A stretch of 64,000 nucleotides of DNA from Actinomycetota bacterium (lineage in GTDB: Bacteria > Actinomycetota > Thermoleophilia > Solirubrobacterales > Solirubrobacteraceae). Of the stretch, positions 18,720-28,555 are shown in pieces. Each line of letters starts with the position of its first letter. The stretch's first letter is position 1. The notes below the pieces were generated by a model. That model saw nothing but the letters and a program-made list of their open reading frames with translations, had not been told where the DNA came from and did not search any database. The position numbers and the translations under genes are program-made. The DNA is taken from NCBI GenBank assembly GCA_018268595.1, contig JAFDWH010000013.1, forward strand, positions 124,001 to 188,000. The letters run 5' to 3'.

Positions 18720-19742
18720 TTAGGTCGTGCGCTTGCGCTTCGGCGCGGAGCGCGCGTCGAGCTGCAGCTCGCGCTCGGCGCCGGGGAGCCCTTCCTCCAG
18801 CTCGCGGTTGCGCTCGCGCTCGGCGTTCAGCTCCATCCCGAGCAGCAGCGCCAGGTTGGTGATCCACAGCCACACGAGGAAGGCGACGACGCCGCCGAGC
18901 GTCCCGTACGTCTTGTCGTAGGCGCCGAAGTTCGCGACGTAGAGGCCGAACAGCGCCGAGGCGACCACCCACACCACGAGCGCGAGCAGGGCGCCGGCGG
19001 TGACCCACTTGAAGCCGGGCAGCTTCACGTTCGGCGAGGCGTGGAACAGCACGGCGAGCATCAGCAGCACGACGAGGACCATCACGGGCCACTTCGCGAT
19101 GTCCCACGCGGTCGTGGCGGCGCTGCTGATGCCAAGTGGGCCCGCCACCTGGTCGACGACCGGGCCCGTCAGCACGAGCGACAGCGCCAGCAGCGCGAGC
19201 AGCACGACCATCGCGAGCGTGACGAGGATCTGCAGCGGGCGCAGCTTCCAGAACGGCCGTCCCTCGGGCGTCTCGTAGGCGATGTTGGCGGCACGCATGA
19301 ACGCGCCGACGTAGCCGGACGCCGACCACAGCGCGGCCCCGAGCCCCACGACGAACAGCACGCCGGCCGCGCCGCGGTTGGCGGTGATCGATCTGATCGG
19401 GCCGGAGAACGTGTCGGCGGCGGTGCTGGGACCGATCGAGGTGACGATGTCGGTCAGCTTTCTCGTCGTCGTGACGGGATCGCCGAACAGGCCGACGATC
19501 GAGACGAGCGCGATCAGCGCCGGGAACAGCGCGAGCAGGCCGTAGTAGGTGAGCGCCGCCGCCCAGTCGGTCATGCCGTCCTCGCGGAACTCCAGCACGG
19601 TGCGCTTGAGCGTCGGCAGCAGGGCGGTGCGCGCGTCGGTGCCGGTCGGCCGGTAGTCCATGCGGCGGCGCTGCGGGGCGTCGCCCGACGGCTGGGCGCC
19701 GGCGGGGGTCGTCCCCTGCATCTCGGTGTGGTCCATGCGCAT
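18720..19742 (-). CDS. YihY/BrkB family inner-membrane protein
   Basis: 340 aa with about six membrane helices. The family patterns are visible: DGMTDWAAALTYYGLLALFPALIALVS near residue 55, an Ala/Gly-rich central helix pair, and LYVANFGAYDKTYGTLGGVVAFLVWLWITN near residues 265-295. The hydrophilic N-terminus (~40 residues) and the basic C-tail (PKRKR) flank the membrane core. The family was once wrongly called ribonuclease BN; its function is unknown. It is convergent with the upstream gene, with only 3 nt between stops. Confidence 0.88.
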   Translation of the reverse strand: MRMDHTEMQGTTPAGAQPSGDAPQRRRMDYRPTGTDARTALLPTLKRTVLEFREDGMTDWAAALTYYGLLALFPALIALVSIVGLFGDPVTTTRKLTDIVTSIGPSTAADTFSGPIRSITANRGAAGVLFVVGLGAALWSASGYVGAFMRAANIAYETPEGRPFWKLRPLQILVTLAMVVLLALLALSLVLTGPVVDQVAGPLGISSAATTAWDIAKWPVMVLVVLLMLAVLFHASPNVKLPGFKWVTAGALLALVVWVVASALFGLYVANFGAYDKTYGTLGGVVAFLVWLWITNLALLLGMELNAERERNRELEEGLPGAERELQLDARSAPKRKRTT

Positions 19743-19805
19743 GGCGTACCCGGCCTCGCCCGGGCCATTCGCCGCGCGTCAGGCCGGCGCCGCCGGAGGC
19801 GGCGC

Positions 19806-19811
19806 TAGGGT
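19806..19811 (+). promoter_or_regulatory. -10-like TAGGGT
   Basis: TAGGGT ends 10 nt before GTG 19822 of the ThyX homologue; no Shine-Dalgarno sequence is seen. Confidence 0.45.
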
Positions 19812-19821
19812 GTTCGCCCCC

Positions 19822-21444
19822 GTGGAGTACCCGAGCGAGACGTTCACCGAGGCCGAGCGCGCACGACTGGCGCCGCACGTCAGCGATCTCGACGGCCCGG
19901 TGTTCGCGCTGCTCAACCTGCCGGAGACCGTCAAGGGCGCGCTGTTCGCGCGCTACTCGCGCTACCCGGGGACGCTCAAGCGGCTGTTCCTCGACGAGTT
20001 CGCCGACTCGCTGCCCGAGCTGCCGGCGGGCTGGGACACGAGCGGCGAGGGCGAGCGCGCCGCGCAGCTCTACGAGAGAGTCTTCCTCGGCTACGGCGAC
20101 GACTCGGTCGCGCAGCTCGGCGGCGCGCACGTCGCCTGCGAGTGGGTCTCGAACGTGCTGACGAAGCTGCTGCAGCGCCCGCGGCTCGGCGCCTACCTCG
20201 AGCAGTCGACCCGCTACATCGCCTACGACGCGCCGATGGAGGCCGGCTCGGCCCCCGGCGACGGCATGCCGCGCTACCGCTACTACCGCGACGCGGCGCT
20301 CGGCCCGCAGTACGAGCGCGCGCTCGACGCGCTGTTCGACACCTACGCCGCGCTGCTGCCGCGCGTCTCGGCGTGGACGGCCGAGCAGTTCCCGCGCCGC
20401 GACGGCGAGGACGAGCGCGCGCACGCGCGCGCGATCAAGGCGAAGGCGCTCGACCTGCTGCGCGGCCTACTGCCGGCCGCCTCGCTCTCGCACATGGGGA
20501 TCTTCGCCAGCGGCCAGACGTACGAGCAGCTGATCCTGCACCTGCTCGCGCACCCGCTGCCGGAGGCGCAGCGCTACGGCGCGATGATCCTGCGCGCGGT
20601 GCAGGCGACGATCCCCTCGTTCGTGACGCGCGTCGAGCGGCCCGACCGCGGCGGAGCGTGGGTCGAGCACCTGCGCACGCGCGCGGAGGCGGGCGCGGCG
20701 TGGGCGGCGCGCCTGGGGCTCGACGCGAGCGAGGGCGCCGCGGGCGAGCTGCGCCCGTCGGTCGCGCTGCTGCGCCACGACGGCAGCGAGGAGGACCTGC
20801 TCGCCGCGCTGCTGTTCGAGGCGAGCGGCGTGCCGGAGGAGCGCACGCACGCGCGCGTGGCGGCGCTCGGCGCGGACGAGCGGGCCGCCCTGCTGCGTGA
20901 CCTCGTCGGCGCGCGCGAGAACCGCCGCCACCGCCCCGGACGCGGCTTCGAGGCGCTGCGCTATCGCTTCGAGATCGTCTCCGACTACGGCGCGTTCCGC
21001 GACCTGCAGCGCCACCGCATGCTGACGTGCCAGTGGCAGGCGCTCACGCCGCACCTCGGCGCGGAGGTGCCGGAGGAGGTCGAGCTGGCCGGCTGCGGCG
21101 ACGACTACCGCCGCGCGCTGGAGGTCTCGCGCGCGGAGTACGAGCGGCTCGCGGACGCGGGCCTGCGCGAGGCGGCGCCCTACGCCGTCTGCCTCGGCTA
21201 CCGCATCCGCTACGTGCTCGACATGAACGCGCGCGCGGCGATGCAGCTCATCGAGCTGCGCTCCGGGCGCGAGGGCCATCCCTCCTACCGCGCGGTCGCG
21301 CATGCGCTGCACGCCGCGATCGCGGAGGTCCACCCCGCCGTCGCGGCGACGATGACGCACGTCGACCGCGAGACCGAGCCCCGCCTCGAGCGCATCCTGT
21401 CCGAGATGCGCACGCAGGCGCGCCGCGACGCGGCCGGCGCATAA
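19822..21444 (+). CDS. double-length FAD-dependent thymidylate synthase (ThyX) homologue
   Basis: 540 aa, about twice the usual ThyX. The two halves look like an internal duplication. The N-half has EWVSNVLTKLLQRPRLGAYLEQSTRY near residues 110-135, and the C-half has FRDLQRHRMLTCQWQ near 394-408 and MNARAAMQLIELRSG near 470-484. The classic RHRxxSxNxxSxRY signature is thus split: RHR in the C-half and QSTRY in the N-half. It may make dTMP from dUMP with FAD and NADPH, or have diverged from that role. GTG 19822 is chosen by the TAGGGT box. The upstream open frame is a shadow of the YihY gene. Confidence 0.8.
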   Translation: MEYPSETFTEAERARLAPHVSDLDGPVFALLNLPETVKGALFARYSRYPGTLKRLFLDEFADSLPELPAGWDTSGEGERAAQLYERVFLGYGDDSVAQLGGAHVACEWVSNVLTKLLQRPRLGAYLEQSTRYIAYDAPMEAGSAPGDGMPRYRYYRDAALGPQYERALDALFDTYAALLPRVSAWTAEQFPRRDGEDERAHARAIKAKALDLLRGLLPAASLSHMGIFASGQTYEQLILHLLAHPLPEAQRYGAMILRAVQATIPSFVTRVERPDRGGAWVEHLRTRAEAGAAWAARLGLDASEGAAGELRPSVALLRHDGSEEDLLAALLFEASGVPEERTHARVAALGADERAALLRDLVGARENRRHRPGRGFEALRYRFEIVSDYGAFRDLQRHRMLTCQWQALTPHLGAEVPEEVELAGCGDDYRRALEVSRAEYERLADAGLREAAPYAVCLGYRIRYVLDMNARAAMQLIELRSGREGHPSYRAVAHALHAAIAEVHPAVAATMTHVDRETEPRLERILSEMRTQARRDAAGA

Positions 21445-21480
21445 CCGGCGGCAAGCCGCGACGCGCCCGGGCGGCGCCAC

Positions 21481-21486
21481 TAGACT
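21481..21486 (+). promoter_or_regulatory. -10-like TAGACT
   Basis: TAGACT ends 6 nt before ATG 21493, a good leaderless-promoter spacing. Confidence 0.5.
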
Positions 21487-21492
21487 GCCCCC

Positions 21493-23097
21493 ATGTCGTG
21501 GGGGACGACGCGGCGCGTGGGGACGCGCCACGGGGGATCGCGCGCGGACCAGGCGCCGCTGTGGTCGCGCCTGAGCTGGGAGGCGTGGGCGGCGGTCGGC
21601 GTGACCGCGCTGTTCATAGCGATCACGTGCTGGTGGCTGGCGGCCGACGACGGCATGCCGTACGGCGACGCCGCCGAACACCTCTACAACGCGTTCTACT
21701 TCCACGACCAGCTCGCGCACGGCGACCTGCTCGGACCGTTCAGCTACAGATCGGTCTATCCGCCGCTCACGTCGTTCGTCGGCGGCCTGGCGATCTTCTT
21801 CGGGCCGCGCACGACGGCGACGCCGATCGTCGCGCAGAACCTCCTCTACGCGTCGCTGCTGGCGTTCGGCTGCTACCGCGTCGCGCAGCTCTCCTACGGC
21901 GCGCTGGCGGGGTTGCTGGCGGTCGTCTTCGCGCTCGGCTCGCCGCTGATCGCGGAGCAGTTCCACGTCTTCATGCTCGACCCGCCGGAGGCGGCGCTCG
22001 TCGCCGTGACGGCGTGGCTGCTGCTGTCGAGCGAGCGGCTGCGCCGCGTCGACCTGGCCGCCGCGGCCGGCCTCGTCACCGGGCTCGGGATCGTCACGAA
22101 GCAGACGTTCCCGCTCTACGTCGCGGGGCTGCTCGCCGTCCTGCTGCTGCGCGAGCGCGGCTGGCGCAACGGGCGCGGCCTCGGCGCCTACCTGCTCGTC
22201 GCGCTCGTCGTCGCCGCGCCGTGGTTCCTCGCGCATGCGGGCGAACTCGGCGCGATAGCGAGAAACGCGAGCGCGAACGGGACGGTGCCGCCGCTCGCGA
22301 GACCGCCGGTCGTCTCGCTGGAGAACCTGGAGTGGTACGGCTGGGCGCTCGCCAACTCGACGCTGTTCCTGCCGCTGCTGCTGTTCGCGCTGACGGGCGT
22401 CGTGTGGGCCGTCGTGGACGTCGTGCGCCGCACGCGCCCGCTCGGCTGGACGCCCGAGCTGCTCGGCGGCCTCGGCCTCGCGTGGGTCGCGATCACGCTG
22501 ATGCCGCACCACGACCTGCGCTACACGATCCCGCTCGTCCCCTACCTGGCCGTGCTGGGAACGGCCTGGATCCCGCGGCTGGCGGTGCCGTGGCGCCACG
22601 CGGCGATCGGCTGCCTCGCGGCCGCGACGGTCGCCGCCACGCTCGGCGCGACGTTCGGCGTCGGGTCGAAGCGGCCAGAGCCGCTGCCGGCGGTGCAGGA
22701 AGCCCCCGACGGCGTCGGCGTCCCGCCGCTGCACACGCTCACGCTGCAGGCCGGCAGCAACTACATGGTCTCCGGCCCGCGCCATGGCGACGACGTGCTG
22801 CCGCTGCTGAAGGCGCTGCGCGCGGACGGCGTCACCGAAGTGCTGTGGATCCCGCAGCAGGCGCCGCCGTGGAGCCGCGACTTCAACATCCGCGGCCTGC
22901 TCGCCTACGCGAGAGTCGCGCGGCTGCACGTGCACAGCGGCGCGATAGACCTCTCGCACCTCGAAGCGCGCGAGGCGCTGCTGCTGCGTGGGCGCGGCCG
23001 CCGCTACGCCGGCGCCCCGGCGTGCGAGCGGCTGCCGGACGGGACCGGCGTGTGGGTGCAGGTCGGCGGGCAGACGGTCTGCCCGCGACACAGGTAG
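21493..23097 (+). CDS. membrane glycosyltransferase, GT39/ArnT-like
   Basis: 534 aa. Polytopic protein with about 10 helices and the layout of dolichyl-phosphate-mannose or ArnT-type glycosyltransferases (PMT_2). After the first helix comes an outward loop with DDGMPYGDAAEHLYNA, the expected acidic catalytic site. PPLTSFVGG and DPPEAALVA follow, and a periplasmic soluble C-domain of about 130 residues ends the protein. It likely transfers a sugar from a polyprenyl-phosphate donor to an envelope acceptor. Donor and acceptor cannot be told from the sequence. No pathway partners are adjacent. Confidence 0.78.
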   Translation: MSWGTTRRVGTRHGGSRADQAPLWSRLSWEAWAAVGVTALFIAITCWWLAADDGMPYGDAAEHLYNAFYFHDQLAHGDLLGPFSYRSVYPPLTSFVGGLAIFFGPRTTATPIVAQNLLYASLLAFGCYRVAQLSYGALAGLLAVVFALGSPLIAEQFHVFMLDPPEAALVAVTAWLLLSSERLRRVDLAAAAGLVTGLGIVTKQTFPLYVAGLLAVLLLRERGWRNGRGLGAYLLVALVVAAPWFLAHAGELGAIARNASANGTVPPLARPPVVSLENLEWYGWALANSTLFLPLLLFALTGVVWAVVDVVRRTRPLGWTPELLGGLGLAWVAITLMPHHDLRYTIPLVPYLAVLGTAWIPRLAVPWRHAAIGCLAAATVAATLGATFGVGSKRPEPLPAVQEAPDGVGVPPLHTLTLQAGSNYMVSGPRHGDDVLPLLKALRADGVTEVLWIPQQAPPWSRDFNIRGLLAYARVARLHVHSGAIDLSHLEAREALLLRGRGRRYAGAPACERLPDGTGVWVQVGGQTVCPRHR

Positions 23098-23127
23098 GCG
23101 TCCCGCGCGAGAGGCCCGCGGGACGCC
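23097..23127. terminator. bidirectional hairpin between convergent genes
   Basis: Perfect 11-bp inverted repeat (23097-23107 and 23117-23127), loop 9 nt, in the 41-nt gap between the glycosyltransferase and acs stops. It has no U-tract. Confidence 0.5.
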
Positions 23128-23138
23128 CCTGCGGCCCG

Positions 23139-25133
<1,995 letters not shown>

Positions 25134-25163
25134 CTCGCTCCTCTCGTATGGGTCGGACCGCCG

Positions 25164-25189
25164 TCCCGCGGGCCGGCGGTCCCGCGGGA
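25164..25189 (-). repeat. hairpin between acetate transporter and acs
   Basis: Perfect 9-bp inverted repeat (25164-25172 and 25181-25189), loop 8 nt, in the 70-nt gap between two co-directional genes. It may act as a partial terminator or an mRNA-stability element that sets the transporter to acs ratio. Confidence 0.4.
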
Positions 25190-25203
25190 AGGCAGCCCGT
25201 GTT

Positions 25204-25872
25204 CTACTCCTCCGCGCGCCTCAGCGGCATCACGGGCGCCACGACGCGCCCGAAGGTGGCGTTCACGACCGCCGCGAACGACGCGTACCAGGCGGCCACG
25301 GCCGTCGCGAGGCCGAGCCAGCCGCCGATCTTCACGATCGAGTTGTTGCCGCCCGAGTTGCCGATCCCGAGCACGATGAAGGTCGCCGCCAGCAGCAGGA
25401 AGACGAGCGCGACCGCGCCCGTCGTCCGCAGCGACGCGACGAGCATGTACGTCGTGAAGACGCCCCAGCCGATCAGGTAGAGGCCGACCGCGTGGCCGGC
25501 GTCCGCGGCCGGAACCGCTCTCGCGAAGAACGCGACGTAGACGAAGAACGAGATCCAGAAGGCGCCGAACGAGCTGAACGCGACTGCGCCGAACGTGTTG
25601 CCCGTGCGGAACTCCCACATGCCGGCCAGCAGCTGCGCGAGCCCGCCGTAGGCGACGGCGAGCCCGAGCACGACCGGCTCGCCGGCTCTGCTGACCAACC
25701 CGGCGTTGAACATGCTCAGCACGAACGTGGTGAGCGCGAAGCCCGCGAGGCCGAGCGGTCCGGGGTCCGCGATCGTGAAGCCGCCGCGCGCTGAGGTCGC
25801 CGCCTCTCGCGCCCGGGGCGGCGCGACCTCACGCTCGGCGAGGCCGTCGGCAGGATGGCGTATGGCTCCCAT
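25204..25872 (-). CDS. acetate uptake transporter (AceTr / GPR1-FUN34-YaaH family)
   Basis: 222 aa, six membrane helices. The family signature near the N-terminus (DPGPLGLAGFALTTFVLSMFNAG, a variant of NPAPLGL) is at residues ~36-58. QLLAGMWEFRTGNTFGAVAFSSFGAFW is the second conserved region, and NSGGNNSI lies in the fifth loop. Members carry acetate or succinate with protons. ATG 25872 is preferred over the upstream in-frame codon because GAGGAGGA stands 6 nt before it. It is the upstream partner of acs. Confidence 0.9.
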   Translation of the reverse strand: MGAIRHPADGLAEREVAPPRAREAATSARGGFTIADPGPLGLAGFALTTFVLSMFNAGLVSRAGEPVVLGLAVAYGGLAQLLAGMWEFRTGNTFGAVAFSSFGAFWISFFVYVAFFARAVPAADAGHAVGLYLIGWGVFTTYMLVASLRTTGAVALVFLLLAATFIVLGIGNSGGNNSIVKIGGWLGLATAVAAWYASFAAVVNATFGRVVAPVMPLRRAEE

Positions 25873-25989
25873 GTGGTCCTCCTCCTCGTCCGGGGGATGC
25901 CACCGAAGCCCGGTACCCGCGCGAGCGGCCCGCAAGCACGTCTGGTCGGGGCTCGGACGAGCAGCAGGCGCGCCGCCGCTCGGCCCCGC

Positions 25990-26841
25990 TCAGCGGCGCT
26001 TCTTGCGCTTGCGGCGGGCGCCGGCGGAGCCGGCCCCGCTCGCCTCGCCGCGCGCCGCCGCGGAGCCCTCGACGACGTCCTCGGCGTCGCCGCCGGAGCG
26101 GCGCGCCTCGGCGTCGCGCACGCGCTGCTCGCGCATGTCGGCGGGGCTCGGCCACGGGATCGCCTCGCCGCTCTGCCACGCCGGCGGCGTGCCGTTCGGC
26201 AGGCGGCCGGCGAAGAGCATCGCGAGCGCGCCGAGCCAGTACGCCTGGACGATCGGGATCGGCACGAACATCAGCACGAACAGCACGCCGGAGATCACGC
26301 CGAGGTAGCCGAGGAAGCGCGTCAGCAGGCCCGCGCGCATCGCGTTGACCGAGATCAACACGATCGCGAGCGCCAGCGCGAGCTGCACGAACAGGCCGAA
26401 CAGCGGCGGCACGCCGGCGTCGACCGCCTTGCGCGCCTCCTCGTAGGTCTGCGTGCCGTGCGTCGCGAAGTGCGTCACGTTGACGGCGAGCGCGATCTGG
26501 TAGGCGATCGTGAAGATCGCCACGCCGATCCCGCCGATCCACGGCAGCGGGCGGATCTGCCACGGCAGCTCCGGGTTGCGCGCGCGCGTGGCGCGGTAGA
26601 GGAAGTCGAGCACGATCGCGATCGCGACCGCGCCGATCACCGAGCAGGCGGCGCTCGCGTACTGCGAGGCCTGGTTGTCGTGGTAGAAGAGGAGCGCGGC
26701 CGGGAGGTTGTCCGGCGGCGCGCCCGCGGCGATCCGGCCGACGAGCGAGCCGAGCAGCGTGAAGACGGCGGCCACGATCGCGACGAGCGTCATGCGCGGG
26801 CGCTCGCGCGCCTCGGCCTGCAGGATCTCCGACGTCGCCAT
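25990..26841 (-). CDS. six-helix membrane protein with basic tail, function unknown
   Basis: 283 aa. Six hydrophobic segments lie between residues 18 and 212, followed by a hydrophilic C-terminus rich in Ala, Glu and Arg that ends in a Lys/Arg cluster (RRKRKKRR). No family is recognised with certainty. ATG 26841 is chosen because a minus-strand TAGCAT box ends 9 nt before it; the GTG at 26850 lies next to the box. It is divergent from the CBS-pair gene with about 50 nt between starts. Confidence 0.75.
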   Translation of the reverse strand: MATSEILQAEARERPRMTLVAIVAAVFTLLGSLVGRIAAGAPPDNLPAALLFYHDNQASQYASAACSVIGAVAIAIVLDFLYRATRARNPELPWQIRPLPWIGGIGVAIFTIAYQIALAVNVTHFATHGTQTYEEARKAVDAGVPPLFGLFVQLALALAIVLISVNAMRAGLLTRFLGYLGVISGVLFVLMFVPIPIVQAYWLGALAMLFAGRLPNGTPPAWQSGEAIPWPSPADMREQRVRDAEARRSGGDAEDVVEGSAAARGEASGAGSAGARRKRKKRR

Positions 26842-26850
26842 GGGGCGCAC

Positions 26851-26856
26851 ATGCTA
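26851..26856 (-). promoter_or_regulatory. -10-like TAGCAT
   Basis: TAGCAT on the minus strand, 9 nt before ATG 26841; leaderless-type spacing. Confidence 0.5.
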
Positions 26857-26880
26857 GTGGCGCGTCCCGTTGGACCGTCC

Positions 26881-26886
26881 TATGCT
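26881..26886 (+). promoter_or_regulatory. -10-like TATGCT
   Basis: TATGCT ends 7 nt before ATG 26894; leaderless-type spacing. It faces the TAGCAT of the divergent gene. Confidence 0.5.
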
Positions 26887-26893
26887 CGGTGCG

Positions 26894-27340
26894 ATGGAGA
26901 TCCGCGAGGTGATGACGGCCTCGGTCGTCACGGCGGACCCGGCGACGCCGGTGCGGGAGGTCGCCGAGCTGATGCGCGAGCGCAACGTCGGGTCGGTCGT
27001 GCTGGTGCGCGACGGCGCGCCGGTCGGGATCGTCACCGACCGCGACCTGACGCTGAGCGTTCTGGCCGACGGGCGCAGCGGCGAGGACCACGCGATCGAC
27101 CACGCCAGCAGGCCCGTCGTCACCGGCGCGCCGGGCATGGACGTGGCGGACGCGTGCGAGCTGCTCGTCGCGCACGGCATCCGCCGCCTGCCGATCGTCG
27201 ACGGCGAGCGCCTCACCGGCATCGTCACGCTCGACGACCTCGCCGCCCGCACGGGCGACGCGGAGCTGGTCGCGCGGCTCGCCTCGCAGGTCACGCGCGC
27301 GGCGCTGCCCGACTTCTACTTCCACCAGCGCGGCGGCTGA
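26894..27340 (+). CDS. CBS-domain pair protein
   Basis: 148 aa made almost only of two CBS domains (a Bateman module). The first spans about residues 7-62 (VMTASVVTADPATPVREVAELM, VGIVTDRDL). The second spans about 75-125 (VTGAPGMDVADACELLVAHGIRRLPIVDG, GIVTLDDL). Such modules bind adenine nucleotides and act as energy sensors or regulators of a partner. No partner is fused to it or evident next door. ATG 26894 is supported by the TATGCT box. Confidence 0.9.
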   Translation: MEIREVMTASVVTADPATPVREVAELMRERNVGSVVLVRDGAPVGIVTDRDLTLSVLADGRSGEDHAIDHASRPVVTGAPGMDVADACELLVAHGIRRLPIVDGERLTGIVTLDDLAARTGDAELVARLASQVTRAALPDFYFHQRGG

Positions 27341-27388
27341 GCGCGCGCACGCCGCTGCGCACAACGGCGCGTCCGCCGATGCGCCGGA

Positions 27389-27440
27389 GCGTCCGTGGCC
27401 GAATGGTCAGGCAGCGGCGAGCATGGGTAGACCGACGCCA
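27389..27440 (+). other. tRNA-Cys-like 5' half (possible tRNA remnant) in the leader of the transporter operon
   Basis: 27389-27418 reads like the 5' half of an actinobacterial tRNA-Cys. It has a 7-nt acceptor strand (GCGTCCG), TG, a D-arm GCCGAATGGTCAGGC with the GG of the D-loop, A26 and a GCGGC stem strand. No matching anticodon 3' strand or T-arm follows; instead CGACGCCA ends the block and can pair with part of the acceptor strand. This is either a decayed partial tRNA gene or a structured leader. It lies 30-80 nt before the ABC transporter start. Confidence 0.35.
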
Positions 27441-27469
27441 CGACGTCCGGCAGGACGGGAGGAGCGCGT

Positions 27470-28555
27470 TTGTCCGAGGTGCAGCCCGACCCGCGAGGTG
27501 CCCCCGCGCCCGCCGTCTCCGCGCGCGGGCTGCGCAAGGTCTACGGCGACGTCGTCGCGCTCGCGCGCCTCGAGCTGGACGTGTGGCCGGGCGAGTTCTT
27601 CACGCTGCTCGGCCCGTCCGGCTCCGGCAAGACGACGACGCTGCGGCTGATCGCCGGCTTCGAGCGCCCCGACGCCGGCGGCGTCGCGCTCGACGGCGTC
27701 GACGTCACGAGCCGCCCGCCCTACCAGCGCGACGTCAACACCGTCTTCCAGGACTACGCGCTGTTCCCGCACATGACGATCGCCGAGAACGTCGCCTACG
27801 GGCTGATGGTGAACGGCGTCGGGCGCAGAGCGCGCGCCGCGCGCGCGGCGGAGGCGCTGCGGCTCGTGCAGCTCGCCGAGCTGGGCGCGCGCAAGCCGAT
27901 CCAGCTCTCCGGTGGCCAGCGCCAGCGCGTCGCGCTCGCGCGTGCGCTCGTGAACCGTCCGCGCGTGCTGCTGCTCGACGAGCCGCTCGGCGCGCTCGAC
28001 CTCAAGCTGCGCCAGGACATGCAGCTGGAGCTGAAGCGGATCCAGCGCGAGCTGAGCGAGGACGTGACGTTCGTCTACGTCACGCACGACCAGGACGAGG
28101 CGCTCACGATGAGCGACCGCATCGCCGTCTTCTCGACCGGCCGCATCGAGCAGGTCGGCACGCCGCGCGAGATCTACGAGCGCCCCGCGAACGAGTTCGT
28201 CGCCGGCTTCGTGGGGACCTCGAACGTCGTCGCGCGCGACGGTCGCCGCTGCACGGTCCGGCCGGAGAAGATCCGCCTGCTGCCGCCCGACGCCGCCGCG
28301 CCGGACGGCGAGCTGTCGGAGCTGGGCGTCGTGCGCGAGGTCGTCTACCTCGGCGCGACGACGCGCTACGTCGTCGCGCTCGACAACGGCGAGACGCTCG
28401 TGGCGATGCGACAGAACGACGAGTCGGAGGACGGCGCCGCGTCGGAGGAGCGCGGCCGCCGCGTCCGCCTCGCATGGAGGGCGCAGCACATGACCGCCGT
28501 GGACGGCTTCGCCGCGGCGGACGCGCAGCGAGAGCACGAGGAGGTGCCGCAGTGA
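27470..28555 (+). CDS. potA: polyamine-type ABC transporter ATP-binding protein
   Basis: 361 aa. Cytoplasmic ATPase of a spermidine/putrescine-type importer. Walker A GPSGSGKTTT is near residue 46, the signature LSGGQRQRVALARAL near 146, Walker B VLLLDEPLGALD near 163 and the H-loop VYVTHDQDEAL near 200. A C-terminal TOBE-like beta domain lies after residue 255. The start is TTG 27470, backed by GGGAGGAG five nt upstream; GTG 27479 is the alternative. It is the first gene of an A-D-B-C operon and overlaps the binding-protein gene by 4 nt. Confidence 0.92.
   Translation: MSEVQPDPRGAPAPAVSARGLRKVYGDVVALARLELDVWPGEFFTLLGPSGSGKTTTLRLIAGFERPDAGGVALDGVDVTSRPPYQRDVNTVFQDYALFPHMTIAENVAYGLMVNGVGRRARAARAAEALRLVQLAELGARKPIQLSGGQRQRVALARALVNRPRVLLLDEPLGALDLKLRQDMQLELKRIQRELSEDVTFVYVTHDQDEALTMSDRIAVFSTGRIEQVGTPREIYERPANEFVAGFVGTSNVVARDGRRCTVRPEKIRLLPPDAAAPDGELSELGVVREVVYLGATTRYVVALDNGETLVAMRQNDESEDGAASEERGRRVRLAWRAQHMTAVDGFAAADAQREHEEVPQ

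Noticed and set aside
27341-27469. Known riboswitch (guanidine, TPP or SAM class) before the polyamine transporter operon
   Set aside because: I looked for the loop motifs of these classes and found none convincing. Only the tRNA-like 5' half stood out.
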